DNA of 21,126 nucleotides. Origin: Desulfuromonadaceae bacterium (GTDB taxonomy: Bacteria > Desulfobacterota > Desulfuromonadia > Desulfuromonadales > Geopsychrobacteraceae). The first letter of the stretch is position 1, and each line of letters begins with the position of its first letter. A model generated the notes under the pieces. The model did no database searches and was not told the origin of the DNA. It saw only the letters and a list, made by a program, of their open reading frames with translations. The translations under genes were made by a program, and so were the position numbers. Positions 1 to 7,018 of the stretch are shown in pieces. The DNA lies in NCBI GenBank assembly GCA_013138655.1, contig WTCI01000135.1:1-21126 (forward strand), in the 5' to 3' direction.

Positions 1-610
1 CATATTTCAGCGGCAGGTGTTTTGATTGTCCTTCCGCACCCATCCTGGTCGAATAGGTCGCCAGAAAAGCAAAAGGCTCGTCAGCGCCTTTATTTTCCAC
101 GAGATGAAAATAAATTCGGCCCAGCAGATGGCTGTCCGGTGAAAAACGGTGGATAAAATCGTCGACAGTACCGGGGAAATCGCTGATTGCCGTGGCAAAG
201 GTCTCATTTAACTCTGACCACAACGAAGAGAGGAGTTCGGGGCTGACATATTCCCCGCCGGTCATCGCCGGGATGACCTCCAGCAACTCGGTAAGCTCCT
301 GCTCGGCCAGGGGAACCTGAGCCAGGTGGCGCAACTCTTCCAGATCCGGGGTCAAGCGCAGGTGGTGAACAAACAGCCCGCTGAACCGCCGCCAGAAATC
401 AAGAGAGGACGGCAGGGCCACAGCAGGGTCGGAAAAACCCAAAAAGAGCAGCCATCTCTGCCTCTCTGAGCCGTAGGTGGCGAAGATTTCCCGTTGCAGC
501 AGCACACTGCTTTTATCTGCTTTGCCGGCAGCCGTCCCCCACTCAAGCAGCAGGGAGCCGTCCGGCATCAGGACAGCAATCAGCTCCCTGGCAGAGACCT
601 TATTTTGCAT
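1..610 (-). CDS. SNF2/DEAD-type helicase, N-terminal part (cut by window edge)
   Basis: An uninterrupted frame runs on the minus strand from ATG at 610 off the left edge, giving 203 visible residues. The start is supported by an AAGG ribosome binding site about 8 nt upstream. The visible part begins MQNKVSARELIAVLMPDGSL and contains GGEYVSPELL and, near the edge, PFAFLATYSTRMGAEGQ. From memory this resembles the N-terminal domain of the large SNF2-related DEAD/DEAH helicases of Geobacter-like bacteria; the ATPase motifs themselves would lie outside the window, so the helicase call rests only on this N-terminal resemblance. Two shorter open frames on the same strand inside this interval are shadows. 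Confidence 0.6.
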   Translation of the reverse strand, partial: MQNKVSARELIAVLMPDGSLLLEWGTAAGKADKSSVLLQREIFATYGSERQRWLLFLGFSDPAVALPSSLDFWRRFSGLFVHHLRLTPDLEELRHLAQVPLAEQELTELLEVIPAMTGGEYVSPELLSSLWSELNETFATAISDFPGTVDDFIHRFSPDSHLLGRIYFHLVENKGADEPFAFLATYSTRMGAEGQSKHLPLKY

Positions 611-641
611 CTGACACCTTAGTTATCTGCATAAAACACCA

Positions 642-667
642 TGTAGGGGCACCCCTTGCGGGTGCCC
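642..667 (+). repeat. REP-like hairpin, copy A
   Basis: The sequence reads TGTAG followed by a perfect 8-bp stem, GGGCACCC (647-654) and GGGTGCCC (660-667), around a CTTGC loop. It is a variant of copies B and C with the stem bases changed in a compensated way (GGGCACCC in place of GGATACCC). It lies in opposite orientation to copy B downstream of the RAYT transposase, the arrangement expected of a REP pair. Confidence 0.8.
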
Positions 668-730
668 TTCTTACGGGTGCCCGATAGGGGCGCTTAACCG
701 GTGTTGTTTATCCGCAATCGCGATGCCATT

Positions 731-758
731 CAGGATACCCGCAAGGGGTATCCCTACA
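731..758 (-). repeat. REP-like hairpin, copy B (overlaps RAYT stop)
   Basis: Stem GGATACCC (733-740) and GGGTATCC (746-753) around loop GCAAG, followed by CTACA. The 28-nt unit is identical to copy C at 1023-1050. Read on the minus strand, the TGTAG next to the stem supplies the TAG stop codon (754-756) of the transposase. Confidence 0.85.
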
Positions 759-1305
759 TCATCCATGGTTCGGCTTTTTGCTGTTCTTGGTGTTTGTTGT
801 AGACTGGGTTCTCCCGATCTAGGGACCACTGCAAGGGATTCTCAGCAATGTATCGACGAATTCGTTCCATTTCGCTGTCGTTACGAATAATGTGCTCGTA
901 ATAATTGCCCTGCCAAAACTTTCCTCTTGCATTGATCTTCTCAGAATTGATGATCTTCAGCCAAGCGTTAACACACAATGATTTGAACGAACCAACAATG
1001 TTGCCCAGATGATTCGACGAACCAGGATACCCGCAAGGGGTATCCCTACAGAGAACAATTATTCCGTGAAAATGATTGGGCATGACCACGTATTCGTCCA
1101 GCACCACACCCGAAAATCGCTCCGGTAGACTCTGCCACTGTGCCTCAACAATTTGACGCAGCTGCCCGAATTGTTCGAAATAGCAACTGCGGTCAAACGT
1201 GCATAACGTCAAGAAATATGAGCCGTTTTGAGAATAATCATAATTTTTCAGACGGATGGAACGTCGGTGATGTTTGTCGGGATTGTATCCACTCATGCTG
1301 TCCAT
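754..1305 (-). CDS. REP-associated tyrosine transposase (RAYT, Y1/HUH family)
   Basis: A 183-residue Y1 transposase of the REP-associated type. Family members nick single-stranded DNA at REP hairpins through a tyrosine and a metal held by an HUH motif. Visible features are the N-terminal RRSIRLKNYDYSQNGSYFLT, the HUH motif in MPNHFHGII (HFH at residues 78-80), and the catalytic tyrosine region in GNYYEHIIRN (residues 134-142). The start at 1305 has GGGGGTG about 5 nt upstream; an ATG at 1296 is also possible. Its partners are the three REP hairpins nearby. One of them (1023-1050) is inside the gene and encodes residues 86-95, in a spacer after the HUH motif, and another supplies the stop codon. 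The length is normal for the family and no frame break is seen, so it may be functional. Confidence 0.9.
   Translation of the reverse strand: MDSMSGYNPDKHHRRSIRLKNYDYSQNGSYFLTLCTFDRSCYFEQFGQLRQIVEAQWQSLPERFSGVVLDEYVVMPNHFHGIIVLCRDTPCGYPGSSNHLGNIVGSFKSLCVNAWLKIINSEKINARGKFWQGNYYEHIIRNDSEMERIRRYIAENPLQWSLDRENPVYNKHQEQQKAEPWMM
1023..1050 (-). repeat. REP-like hairpin, copy C, inside RAYT coding sequence
   Basis: Stem GGATACCC (1025-1032), loop GCAAG, stem GGGTATCC (1038-1045), then CTACA. It is identical over 28 nt to copy B. It is translated in frame as part of the transposase (approximately RDTPCGYPG). Confidence 0.85.
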
Positions 1306-1530
1306 ACTAACACCCCCGTTGTCAGCACCCTGCTAATCGCGTGCAGATGGGTCAAGCCTCCGTATGACTCTTTTCCTGATAATGCCCTGTTTGAATTCAA
1401 TGATGCTTTTCCCGTCTGTTCATCAAGCCGTTTGAGCGCTTCGGTCAACGGCAAAAGCTGCCCCATGAGCCAGCGAAGGCCTGGAGGCGTTGTTGTATCT
1501 CTGTTTTCAGTCCCATTTCTTATCCTGCCA

Positions 1531-1996
1531 TTATGTCTGCACAGACTTCAGCAAATGTTTGCCGGTATCGCTCAGCCGGTACTTTTGCAAACGGCTGTTG
1601 GGTTTGTCGGGGATGGTCATTTCTATCAGTTTAAGATCCAATAGTCGCCTGATTTACTTGTGCAATTCGCCCGACACGGTTTTGTGACCCAGTCCTGTCA
1701 CCAACTGAGCCTTACCAGCTTCAACCTCTTTGACTAATAAGGATGACTTTAGCGGCCAATCGTGACTCTAGCCGTGCCTCGACTTGTCCGGTAACGACAG
1801 AATCCTCTTCATCTATAGCGGAATCGGGATACTTGATGATGATGCGGAAAACATCTCCCTCAACCCTCTCGGGGTCTTCACCACCATAGGCTTTACCGTA
1901 TTTCATCATGTTCCGCATCCCCGAACCCAACTCGTCGGCCCGATGGATTTCCCGAAAAAATGCAGCGATAACGGATGGAGGCCGACAGATTCCCGA
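1531..1996 (-). pseudogene. ATP-binding AlbA_2/COG2865 regulator, C-terminal remnant
   Basis: The minus strand carries the C-terminal part of a putative ATP-binding transcriptional regulator (Schlafen AlbA_2, HATPase_c_4; often named RecG-like). The first frame reads VIAAFFREIHRADELGSGM and then RNMMKYGKAYGGEDP, a signature of this family, and ends at TGA 1721-1723. The homology continues one frame over from about 1740 as LVKEVEAGKAQLVTGLGHKT, broken by a TAA at 1654-1656. It resumes as IRRLLDLKLIEM and a winged-helix tail, ending at 1531. The N-terminal two-thirds are absent. One frameshift, one nonsense codon and the missing N-terminus make this a clear pseudogene. The 225 bp from here to the RAYT start hold nothing I recognise. 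Confidence 0.75.
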
Positions 1997-2021
1997 ATGA
2001 GCCGTTGATTACTTTTCTTAT

Positions 2022-3029
2022 CTACAGTTGTAATGGAGGTTCCTGCAACGTTGCCAGTTGCTCGCGCAGTTCAAGGATGTGTTCGCCCCAGTACTGGATA
2101 CTGTTGAACCAGGGGAAGGTTCTCGGAAAAGCGGGATCATCCCAGCGTTTGGCCAGCCAGGCACTGTAGTGAATCATGCGTAATGTCCGCAACGGTTCAA
2201 TCAACTGCAGTTCAGCGGGGTTGAAATCATAAAACTGGCAATATCCGGTCAGGATTTTGTCGATCTGACGGCGTTGTTGATCTTCCGGCCCGGAAAGCAG
2301 CATCCACAGATCCTGAATTGCCGGGGCCATGCGGGCATCATCAAAGTCGACAAAATGGGGAGCTCCATCTCGCCAGAGCATATTACCGTTGTGACAATCA
2401 CCGTGGACGCGGATGTTTGGAACCGATTCGAGCCGGGAAAATCGCTCATCGATCTGTTGCAGCAGATCACGGGTCAGCGTTTGATAGGATTCGAGATATT
2501 CTTTCGGAATAAAATTTTCGGTGATATAGGTCGCACACTCGTGGCCGAAACTCCGGCTGTCAAGCTTCGGCCGTTCGTTAAAGGGGCGACCGGCACCGAT
2601 CCGATGGATACGGCCGAGCAGGCGGCCGATGATCAGCAGGTGCTCAAGATTATCCAGTTCTGGAGAATGTCCGCCTTTGCGCGGCGACAGGCTGAAACGA
2701 AAGCCCTGATACTTGTGCAGGGTTTCCCCGGTGGTGCTCTTCAAGGGTGCGACGACGGGAAGTTCATGGGCCGCCAGATCCCAGGTGAAGTCATGTTCTT
2801 CCAGAATCTGAGCATCCGTCCAGCGCTCCGGACGATAAAATTTGACGATCAGCGGGTCGTCGTTTTCGATCCCCACCCGATAAACGCGATTTTCATAGCT
2901 GTTGAGAACCAGCATTCGACAGTCGCAGCGATAGCCCTGTGATTCGACGGCATCCATGATGAAGTCGGGGGTGAGTTTGTCAAAAGGGTGGGTGCTTGTC
3001 GAAGCAACAGAGTTCATTTCAATATCCAT
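2022..3029 (-). CDS. srkA: Stress response Ser/Thr protein kinase SrkA (YihE/RdoA family)
   Basis: A 335-residue protein of the aminoglycoside-phosphotransferase-like kinase fold, close in length to E. coli SrkA (328). Visible hallmarks are LNSYENRVYRVG (residues 42-53, the nucleotide-loop region), IVKFYRPERW (61-70, with the ATP-binding lysine), the Brenner motif HGDCHNGN (209-216, catalytic Asp211 and Asn216) and the metal-binding DFDD (228-231). The E. coli enzyme is cytoplasmic and dampens stress-induced death, including by counteracting MazF. The start ATG at 3029 and a second ATG at residue 5 are both possible. It follows the MYG1 gene on the same strand after about 200 bp that contain an HsdR relic, so co-transcription is uncertain. 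Confidence 0.9.
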   Translation of the reverse strand: MDIEMNSVASTSTHPFDKLTPDFIMDAVESQGYRCDCRMLVLNSYENRVYRVGIENDDPLIVKFYRPERWTDAQILEEHDFTWDLAAHELPVVAPLKSTTGETLHKYQGFRFSLSPRKGGHSPELDNLEHLLIIGRLLGRIHRIGAGRPFNERPKLDSRSFGHECATYITENFIPKEYLESYQTLTRDLLQQIDERFSRLESVPNIRVHGDCHNGNMLWRDGAPHFVDFDDARMAPAIQDLWMLLSGPEDQQRRQIDKILTGYCQFYDFNPAELQLIEPLRTLRMIHYSAWLAKRWDDPAFPRTFPWFNSIQYWGEHILELREQLATLQEPPLQL

Positions 3030-3090
3030 CCGGCTTCAAATGCCGGTAAACAAAAGTTCAATGGCAGCAATGATTTCATCTCGTTGTGAT

Positions 3091-3201
3091 GCTGCAGAGC
3101 TGTTCAAGAACGAGGATGAGCTACGTGCTCTTTGGGGACAACCGGCGACCCGAAAAACTTTATTGGACGGGCTCGCTGAAAAGGGCTCTGGTGAAGAACA
3201 G
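3091..3201 (+). pseudogene. Relic of type I restriction subunit HsdR (C-terminal region)
   Basis: On the plus strand, between two minus-strand genes, a stretch translates as AAELFKNEDELRALWGQP followed by ATRKTLLDGLAEKGSGEEQ. This pattern (FKNEDELRALW, then LLxGLAEKGxG) is familiar from the C-terminal part of EcoEI-type HsdR subunits, just before the DLFDVLAYVAY segment, which is missing here. Only about 37 residues are recognisable. Upstream and downstream codons in the same frame are antisense to srkA and the MYG1 gene and do not continue the match. The call is from memory of the family. Confidence 0.5.
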
Positions 3202-3227
3202 CCGGCAGCCTCCCGGGAGTCTGCCTT

Positions 3228-4085
3228 TCAAATATTCTTGGTGGGTTCTGCTGCAACATCTGAAATTGCCCGGGCCGCCAGTTCAATTACCGCTTCCTGC
3301 GGAATGAGTGAACAGGTTTTGGCGACAAAGCCGTTAGCGTGGATAAAGCGGACGTCGGGGCTGCCTGCAAGCGCCCGGAAATCGACCATTTTGTTGTTAC
3401 CCAGTCGCAACATTTCCCAACCCGCCCCGCGCACCGAGGGGGTGATGCTCATCACGATACGGTCGTCGTTGAGGAATTTCAGGTAGCGATCCATCGAGAG
3501 TTTCGGATTATCGGCGATGGTGCTGATAATTGCTTTGAGGTGTTTCACCTGAACGATTCCGGCCTCCTCCTTGAGCCGTGCAAGCCGTTCCCTCTTTTGC
3601 TCCATCATCGCAATCAGATTCTGGCCGAGTTCTTTCATCAGCTCATAGAGCATGTCCTGTCGGTCGAGGCAGGTGAGCGCAGAAAAGCGCGCCAGAATGT
3701 AGCCGTCGATCGGGGAAGAGGCGGCGAAAAGGACACTGGTGTCGATTCCCAGATGTTCGGCAGTTCTGTGTGGCCCGCTGACGTCCATCATGCTCATGTG
3801 GCCGTACCACTCGAACATCAGCATAGCGGTGTCGTGGTGGCCGAGATGTTTCATCACCAGGTGGAAGGCGCAGGGGAGGCTCGGGTCTTGGTGATGGTCA
3901 AAATTGTGCCGCTGTGGGTCGTATTCCATTCCGACATCGACAACATAAGTCTGCGGGTCGGCAAGATCTTCGCTGGTTGCCTCGCGGCGGAAAACGTCAG
4001 CGTGGCCAAGGGCCGAGAGCAGGACGCACACGGAGAGGAAGTCATCTTTATGCGCGCTTCCCGGATGAGCTACAATTTTATACAT
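3228..4085 (-). CDS. MYG1 / UPF0160 family metal-dependent hydrolase
   Basis: About 285 residues, of the MYG1 family, whose eukaryotic members are DHH-like 3'-5' exoribonucleases; the bacterial role is not established. Counting from the ATG at 4085, it has the N-terminal metal-site motif HPGSAHKDD (residues 7-15, equivalent to HNGTFHCDE in eukaryotes), DVGMEYDP (50-57), and the DHH-like HNFDHHQ (60-66). A weakly conserved C-terminal half ends in AAEPTKNI. The open frame extends to a GTG at 4097, but the ATG at 4085 places the conserved MYKIVAHPG at the N-terminus and has a GTGGAT ribosome-binding-like sequence about 7 nt upstream, so I prefer it. It is the first gene of a minus-strand pair with srkA. 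Confidence 0.85.
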   Translation of the reverse strand: MYKIVAHPGSAHKDDFLSVCVLLSALGHADVFRREATSEDLADPQTYVVDVGMEYDPQRHNFDHHQDPSLPCAFHLVMKHLGHHDTAMLMFEWYGHMSMMDVSGPHRTAEHLGIDTSVLFAASSPIDGYILARFSALTCLDRQDMLYELMKELGQNLIAMMEQKRERLARLKEEAGIVQVKHLKAIISTIADNPKLSMDRYLKFLNDDRIVMSITPSVRGAGWEMLRLGNNKMVDFRALAGSPDVRFIHANGFVAKTCSLIPQEAVIELAARAISDVAAEPTKNI

Positions 4086-4186
4086 TTCGCTATCCACTTA
4101 CCTTGTCGAGAAATAAGTCCCTTTACAGGGGCGAAAAAATCCTTCAGCAGCGTGCCGGAGGGAAGTTCTTCCAAATCCTGAATTCT

Positions 4187-4336
4187 GATGCACTCGCAAA
4201 AAATCATGAGATGGCTAAGCAAAAATTTCGACCTACAAGACGTAGTGGATTTTCAGGGGTGAAGGCATACATATGCTATGTCGAGGTCCTGAAAAAACGC
4301 TGCAACGCAGTAGGTCGGACTTTTTGCAACGCCATC
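4187..4336. repeat. 150-bp palindromic MITE-like element
   Basis: The ends are imperfect 19-bp inverted repeats: GATGCACTCGCAAAAAATC (4187-4205) and the complement of GACTTTTTGCAACGCCATC (4318-4336), about 14 of 19 matching. Inside are nested inverted repeats: GACCTAC (4230-4236) with GTAGGTC (4310-4316), and TTTTCAGG (4250-4257) with CCTGAAAA (4288-4295). There is no coding capacity. The left 42 nt recur inverted at 15662-15703, and a single end-like copy lies at 6142-6160. This looks like a non-autonomous mobile or REP-like element; no transposase with matching ends is visible here. Confidence 0.7.
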
Positions 4337-4423
4337 GATTCTAACATAACTGCCGCAAAAGTAAGGGGTGGATTTGCTATTAAGATCAGGTCGCTTTATG
4401 CAGAAAAAATGTTGAAACTCAGG

Positions 4424-4609
4424 CCGGGGCAGCGACAGAGCGATCCTCCACATGTTCAAAGTGACAAAAACATCGAGGATACGCCAGGCGGCTGGTTTGT
4501 GGAACAGCGGGGCGAGAAATCCAGCCCCGAGGCTGAGGCTGAAAAACCAGATTGATGCACAGACGACCTCGGCGCCGAACAGGAACTTGCCGTTCTGAAA
4601 TTTTCTCCG
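4424..4609 (-). pseudogene. Relic of a LysE/ArgO-type amino acid exporter (C-terminus)
   Basis: The minus strand reads NGKFLFGAEVVCASIWFFSL, then GAGFLAPLF, then PAAWRILDVFVTLNMWRIALS. This is the last two transmembrane segments of the LysE/ArgO family (compare the typical LGARLLSP...AWRVLDxxIxxxMWxIALxL). The frame stays open on into the palindromic element as far as a stop at 4253-4255, so the original C-terminus appears replaced by element sequence. The N-terminal two-thirds are missing and no plausible start is seen. It is distinct from the intact RhtB-type exporter at 18538-19164. Confidence 0.6.
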
Positions 4610-4694
4610 AACAGACTGGCTTTTTTGCTCAAAATGAAATAATATTAATAAAAAATTTCTATTTTGCCGATAAGAGGTGGTGATTGATTTTCCT

Positions 4695-4724
4695 TTGACC
4701 CAAGCTGAATCACTGCTCTGTTAA
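4695..4724 (+). promoter_or_regulatory. Weak candidate promoter for the DUF4015 gene
   Basis: TTGACC (4695-4700) is followed after 18 bp by TGTTAA (4719-4724), a poor -10 match. The 3' flank (4610-4690) is AT-rich. Only suggestive. Confidence 0.25.
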
Positions 4725-4781
4725 TTCAATGTCCCGTGTCAGGGCTGGGCCGATGCTTCTGGTTTTTTCCTGGAGAAGCCT

Positions 4782-6128
4782 ATGAAGATTGGACGTTACC
4801 TGAAGTTGTTGGTTGCGCTATTGTTGATTGCTACCGCTGTGCCGGTCGCGGCAATCGAACTTGGCGGGTCGGTCCGTGACGCGGTGACCGGTGATCCGCT
4901 TGTCAATGTGGAAGTTTGTACACTCGATTGCCGGGTCTTCAGTGATCAAGAGGGAAATTTTCAGTTGCAGACCGATGCCGGGCGGATCATCGTTCGCGCC
5001 CCCGGCTATCGTCCCCTGATGGCTTCTACGGCAGTCCCACTGCATCTGGCACTGGAGCCATTTGTCCCCAAGGCGCTCTATCTTTCATTTTGGGGCGCCG
5101 ACAGCCGCCGCAAGCGACAACAGATTCGTGACCTGCTGGTGACGACGCAAGTGAACGCGCTGGTCATCGATATTAAATCCTCCCGTGGCCATATCGCTTA
5201 CCGCAGCAACATTCCGCTTGCCAGACAAATCGGCGCCCAACAGGTGCGTCCGTTGAAAGATCTGCCGGAGTTTCTGGATGAGTTAAAGGCCCAGGGGATC
5301 TATACAATTGCCCGGATGGTAGTTTTTAAGGATGACCTGCTCGCAAAAAACCGGCCGGAATTCGCCGTGCAGACCGAGGATGGTGAAATCTGGGAGGATC
5401 GGGAAAAGCTCAGTTGGAGCGACCCCTTCAACCCGCAGGTGCAGGAATATAACCTGGCAGTGGCTGAAGAGGCGGCACAACTTGGTTTTGATGAAGTCCA
5501 GTTCGACTATATCCGTTTCCCGGCAAACTCGGATTTGCGCTTTTCGCAGGAATCCAACGATGAGAGCCGCGTTGCCGCAATTAACAGTTTTCTCGGCAAA
5601 GCCAAGGAACGGCTGGCCCCTTATCCGGTTTTTACCTCCGCCAACATTTTCGGTTATATCTGTTGGAAGCATCGCGACGGCAAGATCGGGCAGCGGCTGG
5701 TGGATCTGGGAGACCGGGTCGATTACCTTTCGCCGATGCTTTATCCCTCCGGATTTCCCAACGGCATCCCCGCGTACAGTGATCCTGTGAGCCACCCTTA
5801 CGAAGTGATTGCCCATTCCTTACAGAGAGCCCGGCAGCTCAGCGGCTTGGCGGCCATCCGTTTCCGTCCCTGGTTGCAGTCATTTAGGGACTATGCGTTT
5901 GACCGGCGGAGATTTACGGCGGTTGAGGTGCATGCCCAGATCAATGCCAGTGACGCCTCCGGGAGTCATGGCTGGATGCTCTGGAATGCCGCCAGTCGTT
6001 TCAGTCTGGCCAGTTTGCAGCAGGAACTCCCGCCTGGTGAATTGAAACTTGCAGATACCGCTCCCACAGCGGAGGAGCCGACCCTGTTGACCAGAACAGA
6101 ACAGGATCTGTCGACCCCGCCTCTGTAA
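4782..6128 (+). CDS. Exported DUF4015 putative glycoside hydrolase with carboxypeptidase-regulatory-like domain
   Basis: A 448-residue protein with a signal peptide (residues 1-24, MKIGRYLKLL then a hydrophobic core ending PVAA). A small beta-sandwich of the carboxypeptidase regulatory type follows (about 26-92, LGGSVRDAVTGDPLVNVEV). Residues about 95-415 form the DUF4015 TIM-barrel domain related to alpha-amylase-like glycosidases. Conserved pieces are ALYLSFWGA (98-106), ALVIDIKSSRG (126-136), the probable active-site strand VQFDYIRFP (239-247) and DYLSPMLYPS. The substrate is unknown. The last 35 residues are Pro/Thr/Glu-rich and probably disordered. The start is supported by GGAG 6 nt upstream of the ATG. 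It converges with the DgkA-PAP2 gene across a 43-bp gap containing a solo element end. Confidence 0.85.
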   Translation: MKIGRYLKLLVALLLIATAVPVAAIELGGSVRDAVTGDPLVNVEVCTLDCRVFSDQEGNFQLQTDAGRIIVRAPGYRPLMASTAVPLHLALEPFVPKALYLSFWGADSRRKRQQIRDLLVTTQVNALVIDIKSSRGHIAYRSNIPLARQIGAQQVRPLKDLPEFLDELKAQGIYTIARMVVFKDDLLAKNRPEFAVQTEDGEIWEDREKLSWSDPFNPQVQEYNLAVAEEAAQLGFDEVQFDYIRFPANSDLRFSQESNDESRVAAINSFLGKAKERLAPYPVFTSANIFGYICWKHRDGKIGQRLVDLGDRVDYLSPMLYPSGFPNGIPAYSDPVSHPYEVIAHSLQRARQLSGLAAIRFRPWLQSFRDYAFDRRRFTAVEVHAQINASDASGSHGWMLWNAASRFSLASLQQELPPGELKLADTAPTAEEPTLLTRTEQDLSTPPL

Positions 6129-6141
6129 ACTGATCAGTTAA

Positions 6142-6160
6142 GATGGTCTCGCAAAAAAGA
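6142..6160 (-). repeat. Solo copy of the GATGNNNTCGCAAAAA element end
   Basis: GATGGTCTCGCAAAAAAGA matches the termini of the 150-bp element (GATG, then TCGCAAAAA). It fills most of the gap between two convergent stop codons, with no second half nearby. Confidence 0.55.
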
Positions 6161-6171
6161 ATACGCTGGCA

Positions 6172-6873
6172 TCAGTGAAAGAAAAGAAAGACCAGCAGGG
6201 TCACCACCGTCCCGAGAGTGGCGCCGAGAAGAACCTCCCGCGGAGTGTGAATTTTCATCAGCAAACGGCTTTGGCTGACCAATGTGGCCAACAGCATCAC
6301 CAACAGGATTATCAAAAAACCACTGCCGGAGAACACCGTTGAGACCGCGATGGAAAAGGCGACCGCTGCGTGACCGCTCGGCGTGCCGCCATGCAATGGT
6401 GTGCCCTTATTGTAACGTGCTTTGAGCAGCACCACCAGGATCACCACCAGCAGCAAGGCGCCGACCGGCAGCGTTCCTTGCGGTTCGCGGATCAGTGTCG
6501 GTTCACTGTCAAGGAGCAAAAAAATGTGTCCCGACAAAACCAGGTAGCCGAGTGTCACTGCCCCGACACTGGTCACCAACACGGCTCCGGCCGCGATGTC
6601 CTTGGCCCGTTTGGCCAGTTCGTGATACTCCTCGGTCACCAGGTCGACCAGTGTTTCGATGGCGGTATTCATCAGTTCGGCAAAAATCACCAGCACTGCG
6701 GCCAGTACCAGCAGGAAAAATTCCAGCGCAGTTACCTTGAAAAACAGCGCCAGCAGCAAAACCGCCAGGGCGGCAGAAAAGTGATAACGCAGGTGGCGTT
6801 CACTCTTTACCGCCCAAAGAATCCCCTCGATGGCGCAGTTGAGACTTTCGAGCCAGGTTTTTGGTTTCATCAT
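6172..6873 (-). CDS. DgkA-type lipid kinase fused to PAP2 phosphatase
   Basis: A 233-residue integral membrane protein made of two enzymes. Residues 1-115 are a prokaryotic diacylglycerol/undecaprenol kinase with three membrane helices and the active-site signature ELMNTAIE (66-73), followed by KRAKDIAAGAVL (88-99). Residues about 135-233 are a PAP2-type lipid phosphatase. Its parts are KARYNKGTP (151-159, motif 1), PSGH (165-168, motif 2) and SRLLMKIHTPRE (202-213, motif 3), in which the usual terminal Asp is Glu213. Such fusions could phosphorylate and dephosphorylate polyprenol or diacylglycerol carriers in the inner membrane. Start ATG 6873 or the adjacent ATG 6870, with AGGA just upstream. 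It appears to be a single-gene unit. Confidence 0.9.
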   Translation of the reverse strand: MMKPKTWLESLNCAIEGILWAVKSERHLRYHFSAALAVLLLALFFKVTALEFFLLVLAAVLVIFAELMNTAIETLVDLVTEEYHELAKRAKDIAAGAVLVTSVGAVTLGYLVLSGHIFLLLDSEPTLIREPQGTLPVGALLLVVILVVLLKARYNKGTPLHGGTPSGHAAVAFSIAVSTVFSGSGFLIILLVMLLATLVSQSRLLMKIHTPREVLLGATLGTVVTLLVFLFFH

Positions 6874-7018
6874 GCATCCTAAAGAGATGACGGATCGTTC
6901 CCTTTAAAGATAGCAGTCACTTTGAAAATCACAATGAATAATTGGCCGGTTTACTCGCAACGAAAAACCAGCTAGTCTCTAATCTTTCCGAATAAAACCA
7001 AACCAAAGGACAGCTGCC

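Noticed and set aside
1300..1530. Short peptides on the minus strand (MGLKTEIQQRLQAFAGSWG and a later LLPLTEALKRLDEQTGK).
   Set aside because: Possibly another relic, but I recognise no family and the frames are broken.
2274..2942. 222-residue frame antisense to srkA.
   Set aside because: Shadow of srkA; no recognisable domain.
3339..4181. 280-residue frame antisense to the MYG1 gene.
   Set aside because: Shadow; the minus-strand frame carries the conserved metal-site motifs.
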